DNA of 64,000 nucleotides from CAZAGA01 sp041912175 (lineage in GTDB: Bacteria; Chloroflexota; Anaerolineae; Anaerolineales; UBA4823), in the NCBI GenBank assembly GCA_041912175.1, contig JAYRNN010000015.1:5625-69624 (forward strand). The letters are read 5' to 3'. This document shows, in pieces, positions 40,824-49,656 of this stretch. Position numbers and translations under genes: made by a program. The notes beneath the pieces were generated by a model. The model was not told the origin of the DNA and made no database searches. It saw only the letters and a list, made by a program, of their open reading frames with translations. The first letter of the stretch is position 1. Each line of letters starts with the position of its first letter.

Positions 40824-41609
40824 TTAACGGAACATATCCTGGTCCTTGGCGCGCAGCAATTCACTCAGGCGGCTTTCGCGCAGTTCATACGGAAAACCGC
40901 GCACGTGCACGACCGGCGTGCCTTCCGCAGCCTGTCCCATAATTAGCGAGGCGGCTGCGGCTAACTCATCCGCTGCGCCTACTTGGGTAATGCGAAGATG
41001 ATAACCAAAAAGGTCGGGCGCCCCGCGTAAATCGACCAACCCTGGCAGCCCCGCCAGTCCGATGGCCACGCCTACCGTGCCCATCCGCCAGGCGCGCCCG
41101 TGCGAATCGATGATCATCACTCCCAGGCGCGCCCCACTGGCCGCCAGCAATCGCTGACGGATGGCATTGGCGGATGCGTCTGGGTCTTCAGGCAATAAAA
41201 GCACCCATTCTTCTGGATTGAGTTGCCCGGTCTCTCCTGGTTGTGGGTGGACATTGGAGTGATCTATCCCCGCGTTGGCGCACACAAACCCCAGGCGATG
41301 TTCAACGATGATCGTGCCAGGGCGGACGCGCAACACTTCCCGGCTCTCGCGCAGAACTAGCTCGACCAGGCGCGGGTCCTTTTCGCTTAATGCGGCCAGC
41401 TCAAGCGCCTGAGACGTGGGGTTCACCTGCGTGAGATGCACCAGGCGGCCTTCAGCCTTGGAAACGATCTTCTGCGCCAGCACCAGGTTATCGCCATCTT
41501 GCAAAACGAGCTGTGACCGGCCCAAGGCCTGCCAGATGATCTCGGCCAGGTCGTCGCCCGGCTGGACCAGCGGAAAGTCTTTTATCGAGGTCAGAGTTAA
41601 GCTAGACAA
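40824..41609 (-). CDS. cofE: F420-0:gamma-glutamyl ligase, CofE
   Basis: A 261-residue GTP-dependent ligase that adds glutamate(s) to F420-0. Seen: DNLVLAQKIVSKAEGRLVHL near residue 40, GFVCANAGIDHSNV near 108-121, GVMIIDSHGRAWRMGTVGVAIG near 165 (quoted in part), and GAADELAAAASLIMGQAAEG near 215, all hallmarks of the family. It is the single-domain CofE form, so the FbiB-like reductase domain is not fused to it as in mycobacteria but sits in the next gene, 9 bases downstream. Confidence 0.95.
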   Translation of the reverse strand: MSSLTLTSIKDFPLVQPGDDLAEIIWQALGRSQLVLQDGDNLVLAQKIVSKAEGRLVHLTQVNPTSQALELAALSEKDPRLVELVLRESREVLRVRPGTIIVEHRLGFVCANAGIDHSNVHPQPGETGQLNPEEWVLLLPEDPDASANAIRQRLLAASGARLGVMIIDSHGRAWRMGTVGVAIGLAGLPGLVDLRGAPDLFGYHLRITQVGAADELAAAASLIMGQAAEGTPVVHVRGFPYELRESRLSELLRAKDQDMFR

Positions 41610-41613
41610 GGTA

Positions 41614-42282
41614 TTAAGGCGATTCCAATCCAGCGACGTTGATTGTGGCCGTCTTGGCGCCGTAGCGCTTGTTGATACTGATCAGAAGCGAGGTAATTCC
41701 TTCGACAACCACAGCATTGTCGAGACCGCCGGCGTAGTAGGCGCGCATCCCGCCGGCTTTTGCCAGCGCAATCACCTGATCGGCAGCGTCTAGGTCATCG
41801 GCGCACACCAGCACATCCGTTTCCACCGGCCTGTCGAGCTTTTTCAAAGCATGCGCCGGTGCATTCTGAAAGGCAGCCACCACCCGGACCCCTGGTCCGA
41901 GCAAGTCTTGCGCCAGGCGGGCCGCTGAAGGCGGCGCCGGTGGGCGGGGATCGCGGAAATCGACCCGGGCAGTTGCGTCCACCAAGATTTTTCCCTGCAG
42001 GTGCTCCTTCAAGCTTTCCAGGGCAGCCTGGTGAGCGGTGGCCATCACGGTCAGCACGCAAATATCCGCCTGGCGGGCAGCCTGGCCGTTTTCGAGCCCT
42101 AATACGCTGCTTATACCAAGCTGTGCGTTAAGCTCTGCGGCAGTCGCCTGGGCTTTTTCGGCCTGGCGCGAGCCAATCAGAATCGGGAAACCAGCCTTTA
42201 GCCAGCGCAGGGCCAGGCCAGGACCTTCTTTGCCGGTGCCGCCCAGGATAGCGATGGTTGGGAGTGTTTGTTTTTCGGGCAT
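41614..42282 (-). CDS. npdG: F420:NADP oxidoreductase (Fno/NpdG)
   Basis: A 222-residue Rossmann protein that exchanges hydride between F420 and NADP. It has the modified nucleotide motif IAILGGTGKEGPGLALRWLK, LIGSRQAEKA for the NADP phosphate, and GVRVVAAFQNAPAHAL with the family's F420-site segment. The end is SINKRYGAKTATINVAGL. The ATG at 42282 follows GGAG and is used in place of a further upstream start at 42306. It ends 4 bases before cofE starts, so the operon makes and uses F420. Confidence 0.93.
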   Translation of the reverse strand: MPEKQTLPTIAILGGTGKEGPGLALRWLKAGFPILIGSRQAEKAQATAAELNAQLGISSVLGLENGQAARQADICVLTVMATAHQAALESLKEHLQGKILVDATARVDFRDPRPPAPPSAARLAQDLLGPGVRVVAAFQNAPAHALKKLDRPVETDVLVCADDLDAADQVIALAKAGGMRAYYAGGLDNAVVVEGITSLLISINKRYGAKTATINVAGLESP

Positions 42283-42325
42283 TTTTTCTCCGCTTTCGAT
42301 GAGCATTGGTCAAAATTTTGTTTGG

Positions 42326-43708
42326 CTAGCTGGCGCTTCTGGACGTGAATGGATGGCTATTGGGGACGTAACCCTGGTAGCGTTCCCAGACAGCCGGGGC
42401 TAATGCGCGCGCACGGGCGGCGATGGCCTCTTCGTCCAGGAAAAGCAGCCGGCGCTCCTGCATCAGGATTTTCCCGGCGACGATGGTCGTCGTCACGTTG
42501 CTTTCATGGAAGCCGAAAATGATCTGCCAGGGCAGGTTATCTGCGGTGAGCGGGGTATGGGGGCGATAATCCACCAGGATCAGATCAGCGAATGCGCCTT
42601 GCGCAAGCACACCGAGCTGCGCTTCAGGGAAGAATGAACCGGCGAGACTGGCGTTATTATAAGCCGCCATTTGGGCAACATCTGCGCCGTTCATCCGCCG
42701 TGGGTCGTGATGCCAGACTTTCTGCAGCAGATAGGCAAACTTCCACTCCTCCCACATCGTCGAAGTGAAACCATCTGTTCCGAGGCACACAGGGATGCCG
42801 GCGCGCAAAAGGCTCTCGACGGCTGCCGCGCCTACGGCGTTGTTCATATTGGATCTCGGCTGGTGGGTGACCCATGTGCCTGTCTCGCTCAACTTGGCGG
42901 TCTCGCGCGCATCCACGTGGACTGCATGGGCAATAATCGTCCGCGGCCCCAGGATTTCATGCGTTTCCAGGCGGTCAACGACCCGCAGGCCGGATTTTGC
43001 CAGGCTGTCATATTGATCCGATTCGTGCTCGGCCACATGGATATGAAAACCTACCCCAACCGGCGCCGCCTGGCGGCAGGCCTCCAGGGTGCGCCCGGAG
43101 AGCGTCAGGCTGGCGTGCAGACCAAAGGTGGCTGCCACACGCCCATCTGCAACTCGTTCGTTTCGCACCCTTTCAATAAAACGCACGTTCTCTCGAATCC
43201 CAGCCTGGGATTTGTCAGCCCCATCCCGGTCGGTAACCTCGTAACATAAGACAGCCCGCAATCCGAAATGGTCGACAGCTTCGGCGATGATGTCCAACGA
43301 GCCATCGATGGCATTCGGCGAAGCGTGATGATCGACCAGGGTCGTTGCGCCATGGCGGATCGCCTCGACCAGCATGACCTCTGCAGACGCACGTACATCT
43401 CCCTCCGTCAGCGACTTGTCAAGCGGCCACCAAAGCTTTTGTAGGATTTCGGGAAAATCCTTAGGCGCTGGTCCGGGAATGGCCAAACCGCGCGCAAAAG
43501 CGCCGTAAAAATGGGTATGAGCCACAATGCTACCCGGCATGACGTACTGCCCGTGTGCGTCCAGTTGTTCTGCTTGCGGATGGCGTTCGATCAGCTCAGC
43601 CTGAAGCCCGATCTCGTCGATCCTGTCGCCATCGATATGGATGGCATGCCCCTCCAGAATGCGGTTGGGCGTTTCCCAGGTAATCAGTTTACCATTGACG
43701 ATTAACAT
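42326..43708 (-). CDS. ssnA: Amidohydrolase/aminohydrolase, SsnA type
   Basis: A 460-residue cytoplasmic metal-dependent hydrolase. The metal site is MPGSIVAHTHFYGAFARGL near residue 57, with FGLHASLTLS, GFHIHVAEHESDQ near 220, IIAHAVHVD near 256, and the Asp in CLGTDGFTST near 308. The Ssn-type segment PAPKDFPEILQKLWWPLDK follows the first metal loop. SsnA proteins are commonly found with selenium-dependent molybdenum hydroxylases and are thought to deaminate a purine-like product; this is context-based and not proven. The ATG at 43708 follows GAGGGA. The gene is downstream of a ruined Nudix gene and a molybdenum hydroxylase. Confidence 0.88.
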   Translation of the reverse strand: MLIVNGKLITWETPNRILEGHAIHIDGDRIDEIGLQAELIERHPQAEQLDAHGQYVMPGSIVAHTHFYGAFARGLAIPGPAPKDFPEILQKLWWPLDKSLTEGDVRASAEVMLVEAIRHGATTLVDHHASPNAIDGSLDIIAEAVDHFGLRAVLCYEVTDRDGADKSQAGIRENVRFIERVRNERVADGRVAATFGLHASLTLSGRTLEACRQAAPVGVGFHIHVAEHESDQYDSLAKSGLRVVDRLETHEILGPRTIIAHAVHVDARETAKLSETGTWVTHQPRSNMNNAVGAAAVESLLRAGIPVCLGTDGFTSTMWEEWKFAYLLQKVWHHDPRRMNGADVAQMAAYNNASLAGSFFPEAQLGVLAQGAFADLILVDYRPHTPLTADNLPWQIIFGFHESNVTTTIVAGKILMQERRLLFLDEEAIAARARALAPAVWERYQGYVPNSHPFTSRSAS

Positions 43709-43733
43709 ACATTCCCTCACTTAATCATTGAAA

Positions 43734-44143
43734 TCAATCGAAGACTGTTTGCCAGTCTGGGTTGGCAAAGGCGGTAAATACATCCTGGATGTGGCGCTGG
43801 TTGGTGCGCTGGCCTGAGGCGCGTCTCCCACGTCTGCCCAACCGCCTGGCAAAGTCCAACCGCCATCGGCGCGCTCACGCACCATCAACAGCTTGCCGCC
43901 TCGAAAGACGGCCGACCTGACGTCCACGCGCGGCGTGGCGTAGCCGGTTTGGGCCTTGAAAGCCTCGGTGAGACTGGTAACGTCTAACCCGGAGTATTCG
44001 CCGATGATCTCAACGGCAATTTCGCTCAGGCGCGTGTAGCGTTGCAGGTCAAAATCATCCCGTGCGTAATGCCGGCCGGTTTGGGATAAAGCCTGGATTT
44101 CACGCCCCCACGACAGCCAGCGTGGGATTTCCGGATCACTCAT
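43734..44143 (-). pseudogene. Disrupted Nudix hydrolase gene
   Basis: From the ATG at 44143 (GGAGGG upstream) the frame encodes a normal N-terminal Nudix extension (PRWLSWGREIQALSQTGRHY, DVTSLTEAFKAQTGYATPRV) and the start of the Nudix domain, SAVFRGGKLLMVRERADGGW, TLPGGWADVGDAP. The Nudix box itself (GX5EX7REUXEEXGU) should follow, but is absent. Instead the reading goes straight to a non-homologous tail. In another frame, the sequence just before 43734 encodes RHIQDVFTAFANPDWQTVFD then a stop, which looks like the family's usual C-terminal helix. A deletion of about 60-70 codons with a frame change explains this. The gene is probably non-functional. Confidence 0.78.
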
Positions 44144-44177
44144 TTTCCCTCCACTGTCCCCAATTCGCATCCCATGC

Positions 44178-46970
44178 TTATTGGGGTGGGTTCATCTGTC
44201 TGACAATCTCAGCCTGATCTACCGGCAGATGGTCAACGCGCACCCCTACGGCGTTATAGATGGCGTTTGTAATGGCCGGGGTGGTCGGGATGCTTACAAT
44301 TTCCCCGACGCCTTTTGCCCCGTAAGGCCCTTCGGCGACCGGATGCTCGACAATGATCGGCGTGATCTCTGGAGTCATCAGGATGGAGGGCATTCGATAG
44401 CGCGCCAGCCGGTCAGTGAACACTTTCCCCTCTTCGACGATGAAATCTTCGGTCAGCGCGTTGCCGATCCCCATCATAATTCCGCCTTCCACCTGTCCCT
44501 TAAGACCTAACGGATTGATCGCCCGCCCGACATCGTTGGCAGCGATTACGCGTAGCACGCTCACCTCGCCCGTATGCGTGTTCACTTCTACTTCCGCGGC
44601 CTGAGCGGCAAAGGAAAAAGCAAAGTGCATGTCCCCGCCCTGACCGAGCGGCTGTGTGGCGGGCGCCCAATATTCATACAGTGCGCGTGGTTCTCGACCT
44701 TCAGCCCGCATCATGGCTACCACATCTCCCAGGGGTACGGCCTGGCCGTTGACCTGCGCCAACCCCTCTACAAAGCGGATCTTTTCCGGCGGGTAATCGA
44801 ATTTCTCGGCCAGGGTCGCGGCGACGGCCTGACGCAGGGTCTGAGCGGCGTGTCGGGCCGCGTTGCCTGTCACGAAGGTTTGGCGCGAAGCGGTGGTCGG
44901 GCCGCCATCAGGAGTCAGGTCGGTGTCCATGACCAAGACTTTGACACGCTCGGCGGGTACGTTGAATTCCTCAGCTACGGTCATGCGGAGTACAGTTACA
45001 AGTCCCTGGCCTAATTCGGCCGAAGAAGTGCGCACTTCGAGACCGCCATCGGAATACAATTCGACCTCCGCGCCAGCTTTATCCGGCGCGCCCCCGCCCA
45101 ATCCGGTGTTCTTATACGCCACTGCAATCCCCCAGGCGCGGCGCAGGTGCGGGGCGCCCGGCGCGGGTTTGGACACAAAGGGGCTCTCTCCAGCCTGGCG
45201 GTACAGCTCTTCTGCCACCCGCTCAATACACTCTGTCAAACCCACGCTTTCCCGCAGCAGTTGTCCGGTATTGGTGGTGCTGCCGACGTGTAGGGCATTC
45301 TTGAGGCGCAGTTCGACTGGGTCAATATCCAGCTTCTTAGCCAGCATATCCATCATACTTTCCACGGCAAAAGCAGACTGAGTGACGCCAAAACCGCGAA
45401 AAGCGCCGGCAGGCGGGTTGTTCGTGTACATGGCGTAGCAATCGGCGCGGGCGTGCTCCACATCATATGGGCCTGACGAATGGGTAGTGGCGCGCGTCAA
45501 CACCTTTTCGCCAAGTGAGGCATAGGCGCCCGTGTCTCCGTACAGCTCGGACTCCACCGCACTCAGGCGTCCATCGCGCATTGCGCCAAGCTTGACCCGG
45601 ATCTGGGTGGCATGGCGTTTGGGGTGTACCAGCAGGCTTTCATGACGATCGAAAAGCAATTTGACTGGCCTTCCGGTGGCGACCGCCAATAAGGCCACAT
45701 GAATCTGGCCCATGATATCTTCTTTGCCGCCAAAACCGCCGCCCATGAGCTGCCCGATCACACGCACGCGCTCCTCCGGCCAGCCGAGCACGCGCGCTGT
45801 CTGGCTGCGGTCTGAATATGGAATCTGTGAGCCAACGTATATTTCGAGCCGGCCATCTGCCGTCATACGGGCGATACTGCACTCCGGTTCCAGGAAAGCG
45901 TGGTCGGTGATCTGGGTGTGAAAAGTATGTTCCAGAATCACATCCGCTTTGGCAAAGCCCTGGGCCATGTCGCCTTTTCGTACCTTGATGTGCTTGAGTA
46001 AATTTCCGTTGGGATGTAGCGCCGGAGCGTCCGGTCGACGCGATTGGACCGGGTCGCTGATTACAGGCTGCGGTTCGTATGTCACTTCGATCAATTCTAG
46101 CGCCTGAGAAGCGATCTCACGCGTCTCGGCTGCTACAATCGCTACCGAATCGCCGACATAACGTACTCGCTCCCCAACGCCTACCATCGCCGGCCAGTCG
46201 TAAATGACCAGACCATGGTTGTGCTCGCCGGGGATGTCAGCCGCGGTCAGCACAGCCGCAACGCCGGGCAATTGGCGGGCTTTGCTTACGTCGATCTGCT
46301 TGACGATTGCATGCGGTTGCATGGCGCGCTTGGCGCGCGCATGAAGCATGCCCTCGAAATGCAGGTCGTCTGTATAGAGCGCCTTGCCGGTGACTTTTTC
46401 GACTGCATCAGGGCGCGCTTGTACGGTTCCAATCACTTGAAGTGGGGCAGTAGTGGCAGGCAAGGTCGGAGGAAGAATCTGTTCGCCTGTATTCAGGCTG
46501 TGGGCAGCGGCCTGTATGGCAGAGATGATGGTTGGATAACCAGCGCAGCGGCACAGGGTATCCTTCAGCGCCTGGCGGATTTGGGCCTCGCTGGGGTCTG
46601 GCTCGCGCTGCAACAGGGCAAAAGCAGTCATCAACTGCCCTGGAATACAGAAACCACACTGTACGGCGCCATACTGGATGAATGCCTCCTGCAGGGCATG
46701 TAATCGCCCATTTCCGGCTTTGGATTGGCCCTTTGCCTGGGCTGCCAGCCCTTCGATGGTCAGAATCTGCTTCCCGTTCGCCCTTGCCGCGGGATAATTG
46801 CATGACAAAACCGGCTCGCCATCCACCAGCACGGTACAGGCGCCGCATTCCATCTCATTGCAGCCGATCTTGGCGCCGGTCAGTCCAAGGCGTTCGCGCA
46901 GCAGATCTGAGAGCATCTCGCCCGGCTGCGGTTCGATTTCGATCGTTTTACCATTAATCACGAGTTCCAT
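44178..46970 (-). CDS. Molybdenum hydroxylase, fused FeS and Mo subunits (XdhD-like)
   Basis: A 930-residue protein. Residues 1-155 are a two-cluster FeS module (C37, C42, C45, C57; QCGFCIPG and LCRCAGY). The molybdopterin part starts near residue 175 (VIGTVQARPDAVEKVTGKAL). It has GGGFGGKEDIMG, NPPAGAFRGFGVTQ, and GPYGAKGVGEIVSIP with the expected catalytic Glu. It lies next to an SsnA-type hydrolase and an FAD subunit, the order known for selenium-dependent molybdenum hydroxylase loci. No Sec codon or SelD-type gene is seen in the window. The frame is open 90 codons further upstream but overlaps the FAD gene, so the ATG at 46970 is used. The substrate is likely a purine or related heterocycle. 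Confidence 0.92.
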   Translation of the reverse strand: MELVINGKTIEIEPQPGEMLSDLLRERLGLTGAKIGCNEMECGACTVLVDGEPVLSCNYPAARANGKQILTIEGLAAQAKGQSKAGNGRLHALQEAFIQYGAVQCGFCIPGQLMTAFALLQREPDPSEAQIRQALKDTLCRCAGYPTIISAIQAAAHSLNTGEQILPPTLPATTAPLQVIGTVQARPDAVEKVTGKALYTDDLHFEGMLHARAKRAMQPHAIVKQIDVSKARQLPGVAAVLTAADIPGEHNHGLVIYDWPAMVGVGERVRYVGDSVAIVAAETREIASQALELIEVTYEPQPVISDPVQSRRPDAPALHPNGNLLKHIKVRKGDMAQGFAKADVILEHTFHTQITDHAFLEPECSIARMTADGRLEIYVGSQIPYSDRSQTARVLGWPEERVRVIGQLMGGGFGGKEDIMGQIHVALLAVATGRPVKLLFDRHESLLVHPKRHATQIRVKLGAMRDGRLSAVESELYGDTGAYASLGEKVLTRATTHSSGPYDVEHARADCYAMYTNNPPAGAFRGFGVTQSAFAVESMMDMLAKKLDIDPVELRLKNALHVGSTTNTGQLLRESVGLTECIERVAEELYRQAGESPFVSKPAPGAPHLRRAWGIAVAYKNTGLGGGAPDKAGAEVELYSDGGLEVRTSSAELGQGLVTVLRMTVAEEFNVPAERVKVLVMDTDLTPDGGPTTASRQTFVTGNAARHAAQTLRQAVAATLAEKFDYPPEKIRFVEGLAQVNGQAVPLGDVVAMMRAEGREPRALYEYWAPATQPLGQGGDMHFAFSFAAQAAEVEVNTHTGEVSVLRVIAANDVGRAINPLGLKGQVEGGIMMGIGNALTEDFIVEEGKVFTDRLARYRMPSILMTPEITPIIVEHPVAEGPYGAKGVGEIVSIPTTPAITNAIYNAVGVRVDHLPVDQAEIVRQMNPPQ

Positions 46971-47040
46971 ACAACCCATCCCATTTTTTATTGAAGCATA
47001 TTGGAAGCGTTGCATCCAATCTGCTTCAATAAATATCTTC

Positions 47041-47919
47041 TCAAAACATCTCGGAGCGCTCCCAGGCAGTGGCGAGCGTTTCCTCAAGCAAGACGCCGGC
47101 CATATGGCGGCGATATTCAGCCGTGGCGCGATGTGGGCTGGTGCGGAAATGCGCCTCTGCCAGCAAGGCCTCGCGTGCATCCGCCAGGCATGCGGCGTTT
47201 GGCGATCTCCCAGCCAGGATCTGTTCGGTCTTCCGCGCACGGAAGGGAACCGGCCCGGCCGGACCGACCGTCAGGCGAGCTTGCTTGATCCGTCCTCCGT
47301 CCCTTTCCACCCAGGCAGCCATATTGAGGATGGCAATCGCAACACCTTGCGGGCGCATCACCCGCCGAAAAGCAGAGGCTTGCCCAGGTTGGCGGAGCGC
47401 CAGGGAAAAGCCCACCAATAACTCCTGGCGTGGGATTAACGTTGAGCGGCCCGGGCCTGAGAACAAGCTCTCGACCGGTGCAAAACGGCAACCATCCAGG
47501 CTGGCAATTTCAGCCAGGGCGTCCATTGCCAGCAGCGAAATGGCGCCATCCGCAGCCGGCAAGGCGTGCCCGACGTTTCCCCCCAGGGTGGCCGTGTTGC
47601 GTACTTGCGGCCCGCCAATCAGGCTGCAAGCTTCATAGACTGCCTGGATATGCTGTTGAACCAAAGGCTCTGTTATGATCCGGTTAAGCGGCACAGCCGC
47701 CCCAATATAAAGGCGGTCCTGGCGGATTTCGATGGCGCTCATTTCAGGAATGGTAGTGACGTCGACCAGCATGTCGACAGGCGCGTGGCGACCTTGCTGT
47801 AAATCGAGCAGCAAGTCCGTTCCGCCGCCAACCAGGCTGACTTCCCCTGGCGTCGCAGCCAGGGTTTCTAAAGCATCTTGGAGATTACGAGCGAGGTGAT
47901 AGTTCTTCCAGAGGGTCAT
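47041..47919 (-). CDS. FAD-binding subunit of the second molybdenum hydroxylase
   Basis: A 292-residue CoxM/YgfM-like protein with SLVGGGTDLLLDLQQGRH near residue 29, LIGGPQVRNTATLGGNVGHA near 104-123 with the intact GGN motif, ALPAADGAISLLAMDALAEI, and a C-terminal TSPHRATAEYRRHMAGVLLEE. It precedes the FeS-Mo gene by about 70 bases in the same direction, so the two form the enzyme. The start is placed at ATG 47919, after a GAGGT about 11 bases upstream; a longer frame from 48015 has no family homology in its extra part. Confidence 0.9.
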   Translation of the reverse strand: MTLWKNYHLARNLQDALETLAATPGEVSLVGGGTDLLLDLQQGRHAPVDMLVDVTTIPEMSAIEIRQDRLYIGAAVPLNRIITEPLVQQHIQAVYEACSLIGGPQVRNTATLGGNVGHALPAADGAISLLAMDALAEIASLDGCRFAPVESLFSGPGRSTLIPRQELLVGFSLALRQPGQASAFRRVMRPQGVAIAILNMAAWVERDGGRIKQARLTVGPAGPVPFRARKTEQILAGRSPNAACLADAREALLAEAHFRTSPHRATAEYRRHMAGVLLEETLATAWERSEMF

Positions 47920-48171
47920 GGATCGGCGGACCTCAAACGAACAGAAATTTGACTGGCGGCGCTTTTCGACGGGCGTCTTTACCTGGCCCGACGCCGGTGC
48001 AGGCACGACCTGCACCGACCACCGATCCGAATACCCAATATTTTAACACGGAATAGCGTGATAGAGCCGAAAAATAACGTATAATCGCTGCAACCCAGGG
48101 AAGGCGCTGTACCAGCAAGCGCCATTCACATTGACGAGCCAATTACAGCCAGATAAGGCAAATAAGGAAAT

Positions 48172-49554
48172 ATGATGACCACAACTCTCGATAAGACCCT
48201 CGCCTTTGCCTACGAAAATCGCCAACGCTTTCTCGACGAATTGATCGAATTTGTTAGCATTCCTTCCATATCGACTGACCCAGATTCTAAACCAGCCATG
48301 CAGCGCGCAGCCGAGTGGGTCGCCGGTCAATTGGATCGGTTAGGTTTTACACAGATCCAGATTTTCCCAACTGCTGGCCATCCGGTGGTATATGGCGAGA
48401 AATTCGAAGCCGGCCCAGGAAAACCTACCGTCCTGGTCTACGGCCATTATGACGTCCAGCCGGCCGAGCCGCTTGATCTGTGGATCAGCCCGCCTTTTGA
48501 GCCCACTCAACGCGGCGAGAACTTGTATGGGCGCGGCGCCTCTGATATGAAGAGCCAGGTCATGGTCAGCCTTAAAGCCGCCGAAGCCTGGACGAAGAAC
48601 GGCGCTCTGCCGGTTAATTTGAAGTTCATTATCGAAGGCGAGGAAGAAATCGGTTCGCCCAACCTGGCTAAATTCATCGCCGGGCATAAGGCTCTGTTGG
48701 CGTGCGATTACGCGGTTAATCCTGACACCGGCATGATCAGCGCGGACGTACCTACCATCACTTATGGCTTGCGTGGACTGGCATATTTTGAGATCCGTTT
48801 GAACGGCCCCAGCCATGACCTGCATTCAGGGATGTACGGTGGAGCAGTCCACAACCCGGCCCAAGTGTTGTGCGAGCTGATCGCCGGCATGCACGACGCC
48901 CAGGGTCGCGTCGCCTTACCTGGTTTTTATGACTCGGTGCGGCCACTCGAAGCAGAAGAACGCGCTGAATTGGATCGCTTGCCCATGGGGAAAGATTTCT
49001 ATCTACAACAAACCGGCGCGCCGGCTTTGTACGGCGAGGCAGGTTATACGCCGGTCGAACGCGTCGGTGGGCGTCCGACCCTGGAGGTTAACGGTTTGCT
49101 CTCCGGATTCACAGGAGAAGGCTCAAAAACTGTGCTGCCGGCCCAGGCTATGGCTAAGATTTCCATGCGTCTGGTACCCGACCAGGATCCACAGCAGGTT
49201 TACCAGCAGCTTTGCCAATATCTGAGTGTGCGTGCCCCAGAAACGGTGCGCTGGGAAGTGATCCCATTAGCAGGCAGCCCCGCTTCGATCACCGATCGAA
49301 ACCTGCCGGCAGTAACTGCGCTTAGCCAGGCTTTACAAGATACCTGGGGCGAGCGCCCGCTGTTCAAACGCGAGGGCGGAAGCGTACCGGTAGTGGGACA
49401 AATGCAAGACATTCTGGGTGTAGAATCAGTTCTGACCGGGTTTGGTCTGCCCGACGATAACTTGCACGCTCCTAACGAGAAGGTGCATTTGCCCACGTAC
49501 TATCGCGGCATTGAAGCCTTCATCCGCTTTTATCATTATCTCGGGAACCTTTAG
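48172..49554 (+). CDS. M20-family dipeptidase/aminoacylase
   Basis: A 460-residue cytoplasmic di-zinc peptidase. Metal ligands and catalytic residues are in VYGHYDVQPAEPLDLW near residue 88, RGASDMKSQVMVSL near 120, EGEEEIGSPN near 152, and VNPDTGM near 181. The dimerisation domain has PSHDLHSGMYGGAVHNPAQVL. It ends with LHAPNEKVHLPTYYRGIEAF, the final metal His in context HAPNE. It is typical of M20 dipeptidases of the PepV/CNDP type. Substrate range is unknown. AAGGA precedes the start at 48172 (48175 is possible). Confidence 0.94.
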   Translation: MMTTTLDKTLAFAYENRQRFLDELIEFVSIPSISTDPDSKPAMQRAAEWVAGQLDRLGFTQIQIFPTAGHPVVYGEKFEAGPGKPTVLVYGHYDVQPAEPLDLWISPPFEPTQRGENLYGRGASDMKSQVMVSLKAAEAWTKNGALPVNLKFIIEGEEEIGSPNLAKFIAGHKALLACDYAVNPDTGMISADVPTITYGLRGLAYFEIRLNGPSHDLHSGMYGGAVHNPAQVLCELIAGMHDAQGRVALPGFYDSVRPLEAEERAELDRLPMGKDFYLQQTGAPALYGEAGYTPVERVGGRPTLEVNGLLSGFTGEGSKTVLPAQAMAKISMRLVPDQDPQQVYQQLCQYLSVRAPETVRWEVIPLAGSPASITDRNLPAVTALSQALQDTWGERPLFKREGGSVPVVGQMQDILGVESVLTGFGLPDDNLHAPNEKVHLPTYYRGIEAFIRFYHYLGNL

Positions 49555-49558
49555 ACGC

Positions 49559-49601
49559 TAATCTAATCTGCATCTCCCGACCGGAAATGCAGATTAGATT
49601 A
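49559..49601 (+). terminator. Inverted repeat after the M20 gene
   Basis: TAATCTAATCTGCAT (49559-49573) is perfectly complementary to ATGCAGATTAGATTA (49587-49601) around a 13-base loop. It starts 4 bases after the M20 stop. No T-run follows, so it is a terminator or 3' stabilising hairpin rather than a strict intrinsic terminator. Confidence 0.6.
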
Positions 49602-49656
49602 AGATCTGTTTATCCCAGGGTTGACGCAGGTACTACTCGCCTTTACAATCCTTGAT

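Noticed and set aside
44178..46970. Selenocysteine codon in the SsnA-linked molybdenum hydroxylase
   Set aside because: In these enzymes selenium is in the cofactor, not in the protein; no in-frame TGA is present.
46971..47240. 90-codon extension of the second FeS-Mo fusion
   Set aside because: It overlaps the end of the FAD subunit gene in another frame and has no family similarity; the normal FeS-domain start is at 46970.
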